Positions 10,716 to 21,885 are shown, counted from the first letter of the stretch. The stretch is 64,000 bases of DNA from Sitta carolinensis (GCA_032173965.1 JAVUNC010000004.1:2556501-2620500); one strand, 5' to 3'. Translations and numbers: made by a program. The notes: generated from the letters alone by a model not told the origin.

Positions 10716-13700
10716 TCTTGTTCCTGCTCCAGTGCCTCTCCCAGTGTCCCAAGAGGGCTCTGTCCCCTCTGCAGCTGGGTGAGAGTTGGGTTCTGGTTTG
10801 TTTTGACCCCTCCCTGGTGGAATCTGACAGGATTTTTGGGCTGGATTATAATCAGTTAAAGGATCTCTTGTGATGTTGCAGTGACTTGGCAGTGCTGGGT
10901 TAACAATTTGAGTTGATGATCTTCCAGGGCTTTGATCTCTCCTATGACAAAAGCCACAGAAATCCTCTGAAGGAATAAATTCTCTTTGAATTGCAGTGGA
11001 ATATTGGAGGGAAAAGGAGCCAATGCTTCCTTAAAAATTTCCTGCACCGAGTTAAAAATCCCAAGAGTTAATTGCAACATGGTAATGAGAGGTCTCATTG
11101 GATGGCTCAGGAATTTTGAGACAGAGAGGACTAAAAATTCTTCTAGAACAGGATTACCATCAAATTATATCAGCCTCAGTGGCAGTAAATCAATTCAGAG
11201 TGGGCTGGTTTACACCTGCCAGAGCCAGCACATCCTGAACTTCCCTGTCTCCCCCAGTGATGTTTTTATCTTCACATCAAGCTGTCAGTGCGAGGAAAAT
11301 ATTTTTCCCTTTAAAATCCAAACATCCAAGGTGGGATTTGGCAGAGTGTCAGAGCCTGGGTTTCCCACTGCTCCTGACAAGAGGACAAAAGTGCAGTATG
11401 AGGACTCATCTTGGGTTCTGCTTTATCCATGTTTTAATGGGCTGGGATTTATTTAAGGGATAAATGATGTTTATGCCCTCTTGTGGTGCCTCATTGAACG
11501 GAATGGATTTCCTAACTGACAAAATGAGGCCAGTGATGGAAAAGTCCCAGGTTAAAAATCTGTAGCAAACACTGTTTTGCATAGTGGAAAAAATTCTTCC
11601 CCCTCCAGCAGCATCCTCATGACTCAGGGAAGGGAGAGAGGCCAATTTTGACTGCATTTGCAGCAGCAGGTAAATGAGTAATGCCCACAATGGCAGAGTT
11701 TGTGCCATCTTCCAGCAGTGAAGATCATTCCAAAGTGTTTTCTCTGTGCTGGGAAGGTTAGAAAGTGAAACAGTGCTTTATAAAAGGTGTTGATACATCT
11801 TTGTGCTTGGAGCCGTTGATGTGTTGTGGTACAAACCTTCACATGTTTTATCTTCTTTACTCACATGTCTGACAGGTATGAATAACCTGATTCCCTTGGG
11901 ACAAAGCCTGTCCCAAAAATGGAAAAAAGCTGGTTGGTGATTTTACATGATAAAAAAGAATAAATAATAAATAAATAATAAAATAAGGCCAGGTTCCTGT
12001 GAAATGAGGCTTGTTGGAACACAAGGAATTAATGAGTCAACACCTTCCTAAGCTGTTCTGAAAATTCCAGTGCAGGGTTGGGAACTCGGGGCTCTCCAGA
12101 CTGGGCAGTCATGGATTTTGTCTCCGTCTCATCACTTCGTTTCTGACTGAAGGCTGAACACAGCAGAATGTGTTCTTTGGACAGTGAAATTGTGGGAATA
12201 AATCAGAGTAATGCTCTGCAAAGCCCATCAGCTGCTGTGGGCAGGGCTTGCTGGGCTGGGGCAGGATCTGGGAAACCCCAGTGTGGGAAATTTGAAGACT
12301 TTTTGTCCCAAATAATCACCTGTTGTTTGAGTCCAGTATTTCCATTGCATGTCATCCTTGCCTCTCCCCAGCCATGCAGGAGATGAAAGAGGAAGGGAAT
12401 TATTTCTTTTCCACTTCCAGGATGAGTAAACCCACAATACTGGGTTTAAATAATAGTGCTGAGTTTTACTGGGCTGGGCTTAAGGAGGGACTTTCTAACA
12501 GGATGGAAAATATTGGAATGAGGATCTCCATCTCCAAAGATCTTCCATAACCAATGTTTTTTGGGATCAAGTCTGCTTTCATTCAGTCTGCCATGATGAA
12601 AGAGGATGGACTTGATGACTGATGGCAGATTCACAATTTTGTGATTCCGTGTGATGATGTTTGATATATTTAGTAGTATGATGAGGTAATAAATATTTTT
12701 CTGGGAATCCTAAATGCTGACCCTTCAATCAATTCTTTCTACATCCAGTATTTATAACCACACTTTGCAACAGGACTTGTTAATTAAAGTGCTTATTAGG
12801 TTTTAGCATGGACTTCAGAGCACAAGTTATGTCCCCACTGAGAAGAGAATTGGCTCCAAAATGTTGGTGTTTACCAGTTTCCTTAGGAAAGGACAATGCA
12901 GTGGGGAAAATGTCATAGCAATTCATCTTAAAAAGAAATTCCCTCTGTCAGAAACCTCTCAGGAGTTTCAAATTCAGTTAGGGGATATCAGAAAGCAATT
13001 AAAGTCTAATTTAAAATTCCCACCCACATTCCGTCTTCTCTTCCTGCCAAGTTGTTATTGCTCCTGGTCCACGTATTGGCAAATCTTTCCGAAATGAGCC
13101 ATAATTTGCCTTAAAACTTTCTGGTCAAGTTGGAACTTTTCTCTTTGAAGAATGAGTTTGCAGTGACTCTGAGGAGAAAAAAAAAAAAAAAAAGCCCAAA
13201 TGCTCTGATTTCCTAAGGACATCCTTGGGGTTGACATTTCACATGGAAATTCTTCTTGGACAAGGACATTGGGGGTGGATTTTGAAGCTGAAGCACTTTC
13301 CAGGGGAGGTTCCTGGACACTGCAGCTTCCCAGGGTGCACTCTCCTTTTGCTTTCCACTTTCATTGATGGCTCCACATCACTGCCTGGGTTAATAAAGAG
13401 AATAAAAGCGTGGCCGTGGCAGATTAAACAAATGAGCCATTAAGAGGGGATGGTTCCCTCCCTCTCTGTGCCCGCAATGTCTCCCTGCAAAACACTGTGG
13501 GAGCAGGGATGAGAACTTCCAGGGATGAGCTGGGAATGTGATCCCGGCACTGAGGGACTCCTGTGGCTCCTCCAGGGAGGAATCCTCATGTCATTCACAG
13601 CAGACCGCTAATAGCTGTCCATGGTGATGCCTTCTGGAGCTGAGCTGGGACAGAGACTGGACAGAGCAAAAGGATAAAGGAGGGATTTATCAAAAGGCCT

Positions 13701-14082
13701 CAATGGACACACCTGGGCAGCACAAGAGCCCAGCTGGGCCACATCCAAGATGAACCCAAAATGGTCACAAAATGGACAATCAACCACAAGGTCTCCCACT
13801 TTTATAAATTCTGGTCCATCAGCATGTCAGAATCAATTGTCCAACCATAGTTCAGGTTATGAAGCCCATCCTCTTTGTTTTTCTCCTCACTTCACTGTTT
13901 TGTTCTAGGGCCTGAAAGTTGTCCTTGGTGTCAAACTAGAGAAGGAATTGTTTTGTCTCTCTGCTTTGAGAAGAGAGCTCAGTAGCACTTAACATGACAC
14001 CTAAAACTCCCCACCAAAACAGCACAGAATCTAAAAAATATAAAACCTAAAAACTTAAGGCATCACTGGTCTTTCCTGGCAG
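10716..14082. other. Distal part of the MSRA last intron
   Basis: This stretch leads into the MSRA exon. It holds an AT-rich AATAA/AATAAATA simple tract at 11950-11986 and a 17-nt A run at 13177-13193. No further MSRA exon was found. The final bases give a usable acceptor (CTTTCCTGGCAG) ending at 14082. Confidence 0.5.
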
Positions 14083-14246
14083 GTGCTGACGGAGGGAGGC
14101 TTCGGCCCCATCACCACGGAGATCCGGGAGGCTCCCGAGTTTTACTACGCCGAGGAATATCACCAGCAGTACCTCAGCAAGAACCCGCGGGGTACTGTGG
14201 CCTGGGAGGGACCGGCCTCTCCTGCCCCATGGGCCTCAGGAAATAG
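14083..14246 (+). CDS. MSRA: MSRA, terminal coding exon (one base short)
   Basis: MsrA reduces methionine-S-sulfoxide in proteins and free methionine, using thioredoxin for recycling. The exon starts after a CAG acceptor and encodes [17 protein letters not shown], then [16 protein letters not shown], which is the hallmark C-terminal portion of vertebrate MsrA. The next residues should be the recycling-cysteine segment ([11 protein letters not shown], then PMGLRK and TAG at 14244-14246). That segment is present but lies one frame off: after CCGCGG the run has four Gs where five would keep the frame. The coding part is 161 nt; 162 would give 54 codons. As written, the frame bypasses the TAG and runs to 14388, losing both recycling cysteines. 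The active-site GCFWG exon is outside the window. A consensus error in the G run is likelier than true loss, because MsrA is widely conserved. Identity is certain; the status of the frameshift is not. Confidence 0.95.
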
Positions 14247-14905
14247 CCTCTGCTTGCTCCACCACCTTCTGCTCATTGCAGGCAGCTGGGAAAAAAGGCC
14301 AGGAACCCCGGTGGATGGTCCCACGGCACCCATGATTTGGGAATCTGCTGGGGAGGCTTTCCGTAATCATAAGTTTTCTGTTTGCTGACATCAAGAGCCA
14401 AAGTAGAGGCAGGAGTTGCTTCCATCACAGCTTCTTGCTCTGTGCAGCTCCTGGGGTTTCCTTGTCATCTGGAGAGGTGGAAAGAGATCCAAACTTCCCA
14501 AAGTTTGGCTCAAAATGCCATTAAAAGGGTGAATTAGGAGGTGGTTGCACCCATAGCTGCTTTGCACTTCCAACGCCTTTGGACTCGTTGATTTTCTTGA
14601 GTTAATTAATTTCCTGGTGTTCCCAGAGCTTTGACTTCTGGAGATGTGGTTGGGTTCTTTATCTGTCACAATTCTGGAATTTGATGTCTTTGGGAACAGT
14701 GAATTGAACAGATCAGTGTTTCTCCTACCACAACTCTACTTTCACAGCATTTAGTACCACCTGTAGTGCCTATTTTCTGAAATTATTTTAACCAGAAAAA
14801 GTCAAAATTGTAATGCGATGCTTCTTTTTGACAGTTCCAAGAATAAGCACAAAAGAAATCAGTTTTGTTTCCTGCTCTGCAATAAATGACAGAACCAGAA
14901 AAGAA
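14247..14905 (+). other. MSRA: MSRA 3' UTR (inferred extent)
   Basis: This follows the expected TAG. It has no repeat and no convincing open frame, and it ends just after the first good poly(A) signal. The extent is inferred from that signal alone. Confidence 0.55.
14881..14886 (+). terminator. MSRA: Candidate MSRA poly(A) signal AATAAA
   Basis: AATAAA is followed about 30 bases later by a GU-rich stretch (TGTTCTCTGTGGTGTGTT, about 14908-14930), the usual arrangement of a cleavage and polyadenylation site. It is the first canonical hexamer I found after the MSRA stop. Confidence 0.6.
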
Positions 14906-16364
14906 CAATGTTCTCTGTGGTGTGTTACAAGTAAATATCTGGGTAGATCTAAAAAAAAAGAAAAAAATATTAAAAAATGCTGCAGTTTGCTAATTAAACA
15001 CCAGGGCTTTTAAATCTGTATCATCAGGCATGACAGTACAGAGGAGAAGAAGTATCCCTATGATGAATTATTTGTACTTTAAGAACTTGGGGAGCCCCCA
15101 CCCAGAGCAGACTCATGGCAAATGTAACTTGGGGCAGTGAGTGAGCAGTCAAAACAGCAGGACAGCCAGAAAGGGCAAAAAAATCAATTTTGAATTTATT
15201 CTTGGGGTTCTCAGGGCACAGACTCAAAGCTGCAGACACAGGATACAGGGATGCATGGTTTATCCCATATGGAAATGGGATCCTATGGGTTCAGAGCTCA
15301 AGGAGTGAGCCACTTTGGAGGGACAGGTGGGACCCAGAGACACAAATCCACAGCACCTCTTTCTCCATGGCACTGCTCTCCATAGCTTGGTTTGATGGTT
15401 CCTGCTCACCAGCTCAGCTTTGAAGCTCAAAAAGGACCAAACCAGCTTCCTGAACATCTCCTGTACCTACACAGCAGATCAGGTTGTGCTCCAAGCTTGG
15501 AGCCACTGAAAATGTGCCCCACAAAGTCGGTATTTGGGATTGTAACTGCTGCCCTGCCTGCTGTTTCCAAAGTTGATGCCAGAAAAATCAGCTCCCCTCA
15601 TCTTCCCTCGCTCCTCAGATGATTCTGAGCTCATCCCAGCACTCAAAATCCAGAGGAAATCTCTCCTCTTGGCAGATTACACCTGGGTCAGGCTTACAGG
15701 AGCTGCCTCAGGCAGGATTGCCCCGTTAGGTTTGTTCTGGTGATGCCCCAAAATGTGCCCACAGCACACTCTGAATTTTCATTTTGGTGGTAACTGATCC
15801 TGTCCCTAACCTGTCCTGCCATGGAGTTTTGTCAGTGCTCACAGCCAAATAAACCAGCACTTGTGTCTCATTTCCTTGGCATGAATGACAGAGAAGCAAA
15901 GAAGAGAGGGAAATAAAGTCTTACCCTCATCCTGTGCATTGTCAACCTCTGTTCCATTGGGAAAACTCCTGATGTGCTCCAAGGCAAAGCATTTCAGGTG
16001 CTGAATCATCTGGGGCTCATAAAATGTCTCCAGGTTCCCTTCCTGTCCTCTCCCTCCCCTCCTTCTCTGTGCTGTAGTTATTGTTTTGAAACATGCTGGA
16101 AAGTCTTTGGGAAAAGCTTTTTTTGTAGGTATCCTCAAGTCCGAGCCTGGCTGAGGTTTCTTTTAAGTCCTGTCCTGATAGAAATGATGTGTTGGTCTAA
16201 AAACCAGCATAATGGTTCCAGTGGTACTGCAATTGGACCACACCAAAATATTTTGCTGCCACAGAATTATTTACTGACATCTGTGATTTGATTTTGATTT
16301 GGTAGTTTGGATTGGGCTCTCTTTGAAAATTGTCCTTTGACAGAGCTGCCAATTTCCCCTACAA
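14906..16364. other. MSRA-PRSS55 intergenic spacer, nothing recognised
   Basis: No exon is supported. An AATAAA at 15848-15853 could be a distal MSRA poly(A) site. No repeat is recognised before the CR1 copy that follows. Confidence 0.4.
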
Positions 16365-16507
16365 ACACAGAATTCCAGGATGGTTTGGGTGGGAAGGGAC
16401 ATTAAAAATCATCTAGCCCTAACCCCTGCCATGGGCAGGGACGCTTTCCACCATCCCAGGTTGCTCCAAGCCCTGTCCAGCCTGGCCTGGAACATTTCCA
16501 GGGATGA
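16365..16507 (-). repeat. CR1 3'-end fragment
   Basis: Reverse-strand CR1: GAATTCCAGGATGGTTTGGG, GGAAGGGACATTAAAAATCA, CCCCTGCCATGGGCAGGGAC, then GTTGCTCCAAGCCCTGTCCA. It is truncated after AACATTTCCAGGGATG. Confidence 0.92.
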
Positions 16508-17000
16508 AGCAACTCTCCTGTTTAAGTACAATCAAGTCAATACCCCAGGCATGGTCTAACTGGAGATAAAATTACCAGGAAATGAGAAAATTATTTTGCT
16601 AGTAGGCTTTGGAGATGAAGTTGAAAGCTGATCCAGAACAACTCCTGAGGCCTTCAAAGATGGTTCAAGATGCAGCAAGGGCTGCAGCAGCCAGCTCATG
16701 AAATCCACCATTGCCATATCCTGTGAGGTTAGCCCGGGATACAAACAGGAATTTCACTTCTGCCCTGCCCCTGTTGGAGCCAGAGGAAATCACAAACTTT
16801 CTGGAAATCCCTGAGCTCTCCCTCAGCCCCCCTTTTGCCTTAGGAAGGAGCATCCAGGTGCAGCACCAACAGGACAGAGTGGGTGCTGTGATGTCACCCA
16901 GAGTTATGTTGACATGGAATGCAGCCCTTGTCCTGGGGCATCTGCAGAGGCATCACTGCCCTGAGAGCTGTGGGAGAGTGTTGGACCAGGATGGGCTGAG

Positions 17001-17109
17001 ATGCTGCTCCTCACCCTCTCCTGTTTGGCTTTCCTGACCAGCAGTGTCCAGGCAGGTTTTGTTCCTCAGCATTCTCAGCACAGAAGAGCTGTGGAATATT
17101 CACATGTGG
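17001..17109 (+). CDS. PRSS55: PRSS55 exon 1: signal peptide and pro-segment
   Basis: The ATG at 17001 opens MLLLTLSCLAFLTSSVQA, a textbook signal peptide with a likely cleavage after the final Ala. The frame continues through GFVPQHSQHRRAVEYSHV to a strong donor, G|GTAAGT, at 17110. It ends in phase 1, which matches the phase needed by the next exon. A second phase-1 donor (GTTTTG at 17056) is weak. Human PRSS55 also has a short, poorly conserved linker between signal peptide and protease domain. The 5' UTR and promoter are not identifiable. Confidence 0.75.
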
Positions 17110-17359
17110 GTAAGTGAAACAGGTCTGGGCTCATTCCTTCTGCTGAGGAATGAAAGTGTGGCCTGTGCTGCAGTCTGATGCACCTTCCACTCCCTAAACA
17201 AGGATTTTATCCCACCTGCCTATGGGACATGGTCAATGGTCCTTCCCACCCCAAATTCCTGGGCAGTGCTTGGCAGAATTTGGAATTGGGGAGGTGACAG
17301 GGGTGTCATGGACTTTGGGAGAGATCAAATAAGAGATCCAGGGAGGGCATTCTCACCCT

Positions 17360-17865
17360 TTACTCTGCTGAGACCCCACCTGCAGAGCTGCCTCCAGCCC
17401 TGGGATCCAGCAGCAGAAGGATGTGGAGCTACAAGAGAGAGTCCAGAGGAGCCTCAGAGATGCTCTGAGGGCTGGGACCTCCTCTGCTCTGGAGACAGGC
17501 TGGGAGTGTTCACATGGAGAAGGCTCCACGGAGAGCTCAGAGCCCCTTGCAGAGCCTAAAGGGGCTCCAGGAGAGCTGGAGAGGGACTGGGGACAAGGCA
17601 TGGAGGGACAGGACACAGGGAATGGCTTCCCACTGCCAGAGGGCAGGGTTAGATGGGATATTGGGAAGGAATTCCTGGCTGTGAGGGTGGTGAGGCTCTG
17701 GCAAAGGGTGCCCCAAGAAGCTGTGGCTGCCCCTGGATCCCTGTCAGTGTCCAAGGCCAGGTTGGATGGGGCTTGGATCAACCTGGAATAGTGGAAGTTG
17801 GAGTTGGAAAAATTATTTTTAAATCCCTTCCAACCCCAACCATTCCACGTTTCTCCGATTCCATA
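17360..17865 (+). repeat. CR1 fragment in PRSS55 intron 1, young subfamily
   Basis: The copy starts near GAGACCCCACCTGCAGAGCTG and runs to CCAACCATTCCACGTTTCTCC. It belongs to the same young subfamily as 7290-7782 and carries the 120-bp stretch identical to it (17530-17649). It ends about 100 bp upstream of PRSS55 exon 2 and lies in sense orientation. Confidence 0.95.
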
Positions 17866-17967
17866 GATATTTCTATTTCAGTTCTCAGGGACGTCCTACC
17901 CCTGCCTTTCAGCAACACAGGCTGTGACACTGCTGAATGTGCCCAGAATGTCCCTTTTTCTACCCAG

Positions 17968-18157
17968 GGTGTGGCCTCCGACCATCCTACGAGTCCTTCC
18001 AGAAGACTGGCAAGAGGATTGGCACAGGGACAGACGTGGAGCCTGGGGAACTCCCATGGCTCGTGAGCATCCGGAGCCACGGGCAGCACATCTGTGGAGG
18101 CACCATCATCAGCGCCCTGTGGATTCTAACTGCAGCCCACTGCTTTGCAGACAAGCT
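17968..18157 (+). CDS. PRSS55: PRSS55 exon 2: activation site and catalytic His
   Basis: The acceptor is excellent (CCCTTTTTCTACCCAG). The exon encodes CGLRPSYESF, then KTGKR|IGTGTDVEPGELPW, then CGGTIISALWILTAAHC. The Cys after the acceptor is the usual pro-segment cysteine that bonds to the catalytic domain. Activation cleavage would follow Arg at 18015-18017. The new N-terminus would be IGTG instead of the IVGG/ITGG-type sequence, so Gly19 is replaced by Gly-Thr rearrangement; insertion of Ile16 may still work. The catalytic His codon is 18138-18140. The exon ends in phase 2 before GTGAGT. There is no lesion here. Confidence 0.9.
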
Positions 18158-18973
18158 GTGAGTGCTCCAGGGGTGGCAGGGCAGCCCAGGCACAGTGGGG
18201 GGATGACATCCCTCCTGGTGGCTGTGGGGTGTGCATGTCCTGCCACCTTTGTGTGACTGAGACCTGACAACAGGGACTGTCCCCTTTGGGGGAAACAGGC
18301 CCATTTTTGGACACAGAAATGGGCAGAAATCTGCATAGCCAGGAGAGGCAGAAGGGGAATACTTTGAGGGATGGCCTGAGCAGCCTTGGATAAATACCCC
18401 TAATGCTATTCTGGTGGCCCCAAGCATTTCTTGTGCATGTATACCTGGTAAAAGGTGACATATTCCATTCCAGCTCATTGTACCCCCCAAATTACCTTTG
18501 CTTTCACACAGCAAACACCTTTACCTCGTGGAGACTCTGAATTTAAAACCCTGAGTTCTGGATAAATCACCTCCATGCAGTGTCTGGGGCAGAGCCCAGC
18601 CCTCTGTGAGTCCCCTCCAAAAAGTGGCAGGTCTGACAGCTGAGACTGCTCGGTGACAAACGACCTGTGGCAGCACAGCAGCTGGCTGGGGACAGCAGAG
18701 TCTGAGCAGCCAGCCCAGGGCACAGAGATCCAAGAGATCCAGACCATTCCATCTGTTTGCTAGTGACTGGGTTATTTATAGCTTGTCTGCATTCACGTTC
18801 TACCTCTGTACCTCTCTGCCCTGGAAGTCATCCTTCCCTAAGAGTGAGGGTAAATTCCTCAGAAATTTATAGCTGAACTACCTAAGCCACCATCATGCCC
18901 ACCTCTGGGGAGGGGGCACCAACCTTTATAACCAAAACCCTTCATGTTTGCCATGTCCTGTTTTGGTTTTAAG
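18158..18973 (+). other. PRSS55: PRSS55 intron 2
   Basis: The intron has GTGAGT and TTTTGGTTTTAAG boundaries. It contains no recognised repeat. Several open frames on the opposite strand (18126-18752) have no family features and overlap one another. Confidence 0.8.
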
Positions 18974-19221
18974 GCCACCAGATCTGACGGTGTCAGTGGG
19001 GGGAGTTGACCTCAGCCTCCTGCTGGAAGAGCACAACCCAGACAGCCTGATCCTGCACGAGGAATTCAACAGAACCAGCCTGCAAAATGACATTGCCCTG
19101 ATCCTACTCAGCAATCCCATCGAGTTCAGCAAGGAGAAATCTCCCATCTGCCTGCCCTTCATGTGTGACATGGACATGTGGCAGCACTGCTGGGCTGCTG
19201 GCTGGGAGAGCACGAGTGCAG
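18974..19221 (+). CDS. PRSS55: PRSS55 exon 3: catalytic Asp
   Basis: The exon encodes PPDLTVSVGGVDLSLLLEE, then LILHEEFNRTSLQNDIALIL, then PICLPFMC and CWAAGWE. NDIAL is the family motif around the catalytic Asp (codon 19089-19091). ICLP and CWAAGW are the conserved segments that follow it in trypsin-like proteases. Usual GWG is GWE here. The acceptor joins the phase-2 end of exon 2 to complete a Leu codon, and the exon ends in phase 1 at G|GTGAGG. The open frame and correct phases show that this exon is undamaged. Confidence 0.92.
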
Positions 19222-19477
19222 GTGAGGTGCTGGGGAAATGCATTTGCTAATGGAAGATGGCTTTTATCCATTTAAAGTGGATGTCCTCTCCCATGAGGGG
19301 TTTCCCCCCTCCTCCAGCCTCTGCACACCCACCAGTTCCCTGTTCAGGGCAAAACCCAGTCACCAACAGACCCCCAGAGCAAAATCTGGTACCTGTTTTG
19401 GCACCACCTCCAAATTTTGGACCTCTTTTTGGTACCCAGATTAAGGCAAACTACACCCTGGTGGGTAAATTAGCACA

Positions 19478-19600
19478 GAATCATGGAATTATTAGGGCTG
19501 GAAGGGACCTTACAGCTCATCTTATTCCAACCCCCTGCCAGGGGCAGGGACACCTTCCACTATCCCAGGTTGCTCAGAGCCCCATCCAGAACACTCGTGG
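19478..19600 (-). repeat. CR1 3'-end fragment in PRSS55 intron 3
   Basis: Reverse CR1 end: AATCATGGAATTATTAGGGC, TGGAAGGGACCTTACAGCTC, CCCCTGCCAGGGGCAGGGAC, then CACTATCCCAGGTTGCTCAG. Confidence 0.92.
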
Positions 19601-19601
19601 G

Positions 19602-20762
19602 TTCCTTGTGGATAACTTCAGCTTGGGATATTCTATGAATCACCCAGTTAGGCTGGGTCTAAAATGGTCTGGCCTAAAGGAAGTGAAGGTCTGGGGCTGT
19701 CTTTGGCTTAATGCCTTCGTGAGCTGGATTGACTCATTGGTTCTGGCCACTCCTTCCTTCATTTATTAGGGACTGCAGATTGCTGTTGCTAATTGATCTC
19801 ATTTAAGCCCTAATGAAAGCAGTTCCAGCACTGATCATGACCCAAAATGTCTGTCCTGACAAATGTCACTAAATAGTCAATGAGCTGTTTCATTATTGGA
19901 AGGAATTAATCAGCACTGGGAGGGCAGGGAGGTGTCTTGGAGCTTGGGTGGTCTATCCCAGGATGCAGAAAGTGAATATCCCATTGAATCTTGGCTATTC
20001 CGCTCCAAAATGTTGCTGGTTTTTTCCACGAAACTCTGCATTTGCCTTCTTAGGCTTCATTTTCCTCCCTCAACAGTAACACACAACACTCATATCTGTG
20101 AAACTCTCCCATTGCACCATGATGCCTTAGGTTTTTTGCTTTCATATTTTCCAGATTCTGTACTGCATTTAGTGTGTAACTCTGAATTTCATATAAAGTG
20201 TTAGCAAGTTCTCTTCACAGTTTAGTCAGACAAAACAATCCTTTCCCAGCCCAGGAACCAAGGACACCACTGCAGCTTTAGGCCCCAAAAAGTTTAAAGA
20301 ACAGCAAACTGAGGAGAGCAAACTGGGAGGATGGGACTTCATAATCTGAAGCTGAAATTGGACAATTAACCCAAATATATAAATGGACCAATACTTATAA
20401 AAATGTGAAAACTTGTGACCAGTTGTCCATCTTGGGCTCTTGTACTGCCCAAGGTGCATCCTCTGAAGGCCTTTTTAATAAACACCCACTTTGTTCCTTT
20501 AGCACTGTTTAGCCTCTGTTCTAGGTAGCCTCTAAATGTAGATTATTCCATTATTATTCTATAATTCTAAGATTAGAATTCTGGGGAAAGCTCAGTGGAC
20601 TTTGATCTGCAGGGGCTTGAGTTATTTTTTCATGGGATTCCATAAAAAGCCCCTCCCAAAAAGCCATGGGTGAGAAACCCCAGTGTGTGCAGGGCAGCTG
20701 ATCTCAGGTCAACACTGAGACCACCAGCAGGAAAATCCATCCCTTTGGGGGTTTCTCAGTAG
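19602..20762. other. PRSS55 intron 3, unique part
   Basis: No exon, RNA gene or repeat is recognised. The sequence is AT-rich with scattered AATAAT/ATTATT around 20520-20575. Confidence 0.45.
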
Positions 20763-20763
20763 T

Positions 20764-20909
20764 CTGGCATCCCTGGAAGTGTCCAAGCCCAGGCTGGACA
20801 GGCCTGGAGCAACCTGGGTGAGTGGAAGGTGTTCCTGCCCATGGCAGAGGGTAAAATGAGATTATTTTAAGGTCCCTTTCCACCCAAACCATTCTGGGAT
20901 TCTGTGATA
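20764..20909 (+). repeat. CR1 3'-end fragment
   Basis: CATCCCTGGAAGTGTCCAAG, GCCTGGAGCAACCTGGGTGA, TTTTAAGGTCCCTTTCCACC and ATTCTGGGATTCTGTGAT are the ordered CR1 3' terminal blocks. Confidence 0.92.
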
Positions 20910-21094
20910 AATTCAGGAGCACAAACTAATCATTGCCAACACTTGGGGATCCTCTGTATGCCCCTGTGACCCCAAAACTCTGCCCAGAGACCCCATTGCC
21001 CTGAGATGCTTTGGAAATCCAGCTGAGATTCTTCCCAAGGGAAGTCTCCAGCTGCTCTGAGCTGTTTTGATCCTTCTCTTTTCATTTTCTGCAG

Positions 21095-21236
21095 CATCCG
21101 TGTGCTGCAGAAAACATAGATGAAGCTGATCAGCAGGGAGGAGTGCCTGGAGCAGATCCCAGACCTCGTGGGGAGCATGATGTGTGCTGAGACAGAGCAA
21201 GGAGGAGGAAGAGGAAGAGGAGGGGGAGGCTGCCAG
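21095..21236 (+). pseudogene. PRSS55: PRSS55 exon 4: frame change and in-frame TAG
   Basis: The acceptor is good (TTTTCATTTTCTGCAG). Homologous sequence is VLQKT, then a TAG (21117-21119), then MKLISREECLEQIPDLVGS and MMCAETEQ. LISREECL and the MMCA that follows match the segment before the active-site serine in PRSS55. Exon 3 ends in phase 1 but this exon's reading frame needs phase 2. Removing one TG of the GTGTG at 21099-21103 would restore phase, so a 2-bp tandem duplication is the simplest explanation. The TAG is a separate lesion. The exon ends CQ|GTAAAG in phase 0, the usual intron position before GDSGG. The residues before CQ are a GGA/AGA-expanded Gly-Arg run, which leaves no Asp189 (trypsin-type S1 residue). 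Confidence 0.85.
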
Positions 21237-21767
21237 GTAAAGGGATTGGCATTCCTGGTCTGCTTCACAGACAGGATACAGCCTGAAAGGAGACAGGAAT
21301 GGTTGTCCAGGAGGTTCAAGACAAAAGAATTGGGAGGGAAGTTTAATTTTGGGGTGCTCAATTTAAATATTAGAAGCATTTCTCAGGTGAGGTCTTGGCT
21401 CTGACCCAGATGTGCTTGGCTGGTCTGTGGGTGCCAGAATGAGTCACATCTTGTGGCAGTGTGTTAGTGACAGAGAATGAGGGACTTTTCAAGCTAAAGT
21501 ACAGTTTGAGCAGTATTTGATATCAGGGAGCTGACACAAACACCCAAATGAGGCAAAACTCACTCAGAATTTGTGCCCTCACAACAGGTTCCACCCCCAG
21601 ATCTGCTGTCCTGGTGTCACACAAAGTCTGGAAGCCAAAATTCCCCTTGTCTTTCATAGCACCCAACTTCCAACCCCTCTCCTGAGAGACTGCCCAGGAC
21701 TGGGCTCTCCTGCAGCCTCTGGTTCCAGACTGAGATTTCCCTCCTCTCTGGACAATGGTTTTGTAGG

Positions 21768-21885
21768 AATCACAGGGTGGCTGGGGTTGGACAGGGCCTT
21801 AGATCTCACCCAGATCCACCCAGTGCCATGGGCAGGGACATCTTCCACTATCCCAGATTGCTCCAAGACCCATCCAGCTGTATTT
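21768..21885 (-). repeat. CR1 3'-end fragment
   Basis: GGAATCACAGGGTGGCTGGG, TTGGACAGGGCCTTAGATCT, CAGTGCCATGGGCAGGGACA and CACTATCCCAGATTGCTCCA give the reverse-oriented CR1 terminal order. Confidence 0.88.

Noticed and set aside
18126..18752. Reverse-strand frames over PRSS55 exon 2 and intron 2
   Set aside because: Shadows of the + strand exon and unique intron with no motifs.
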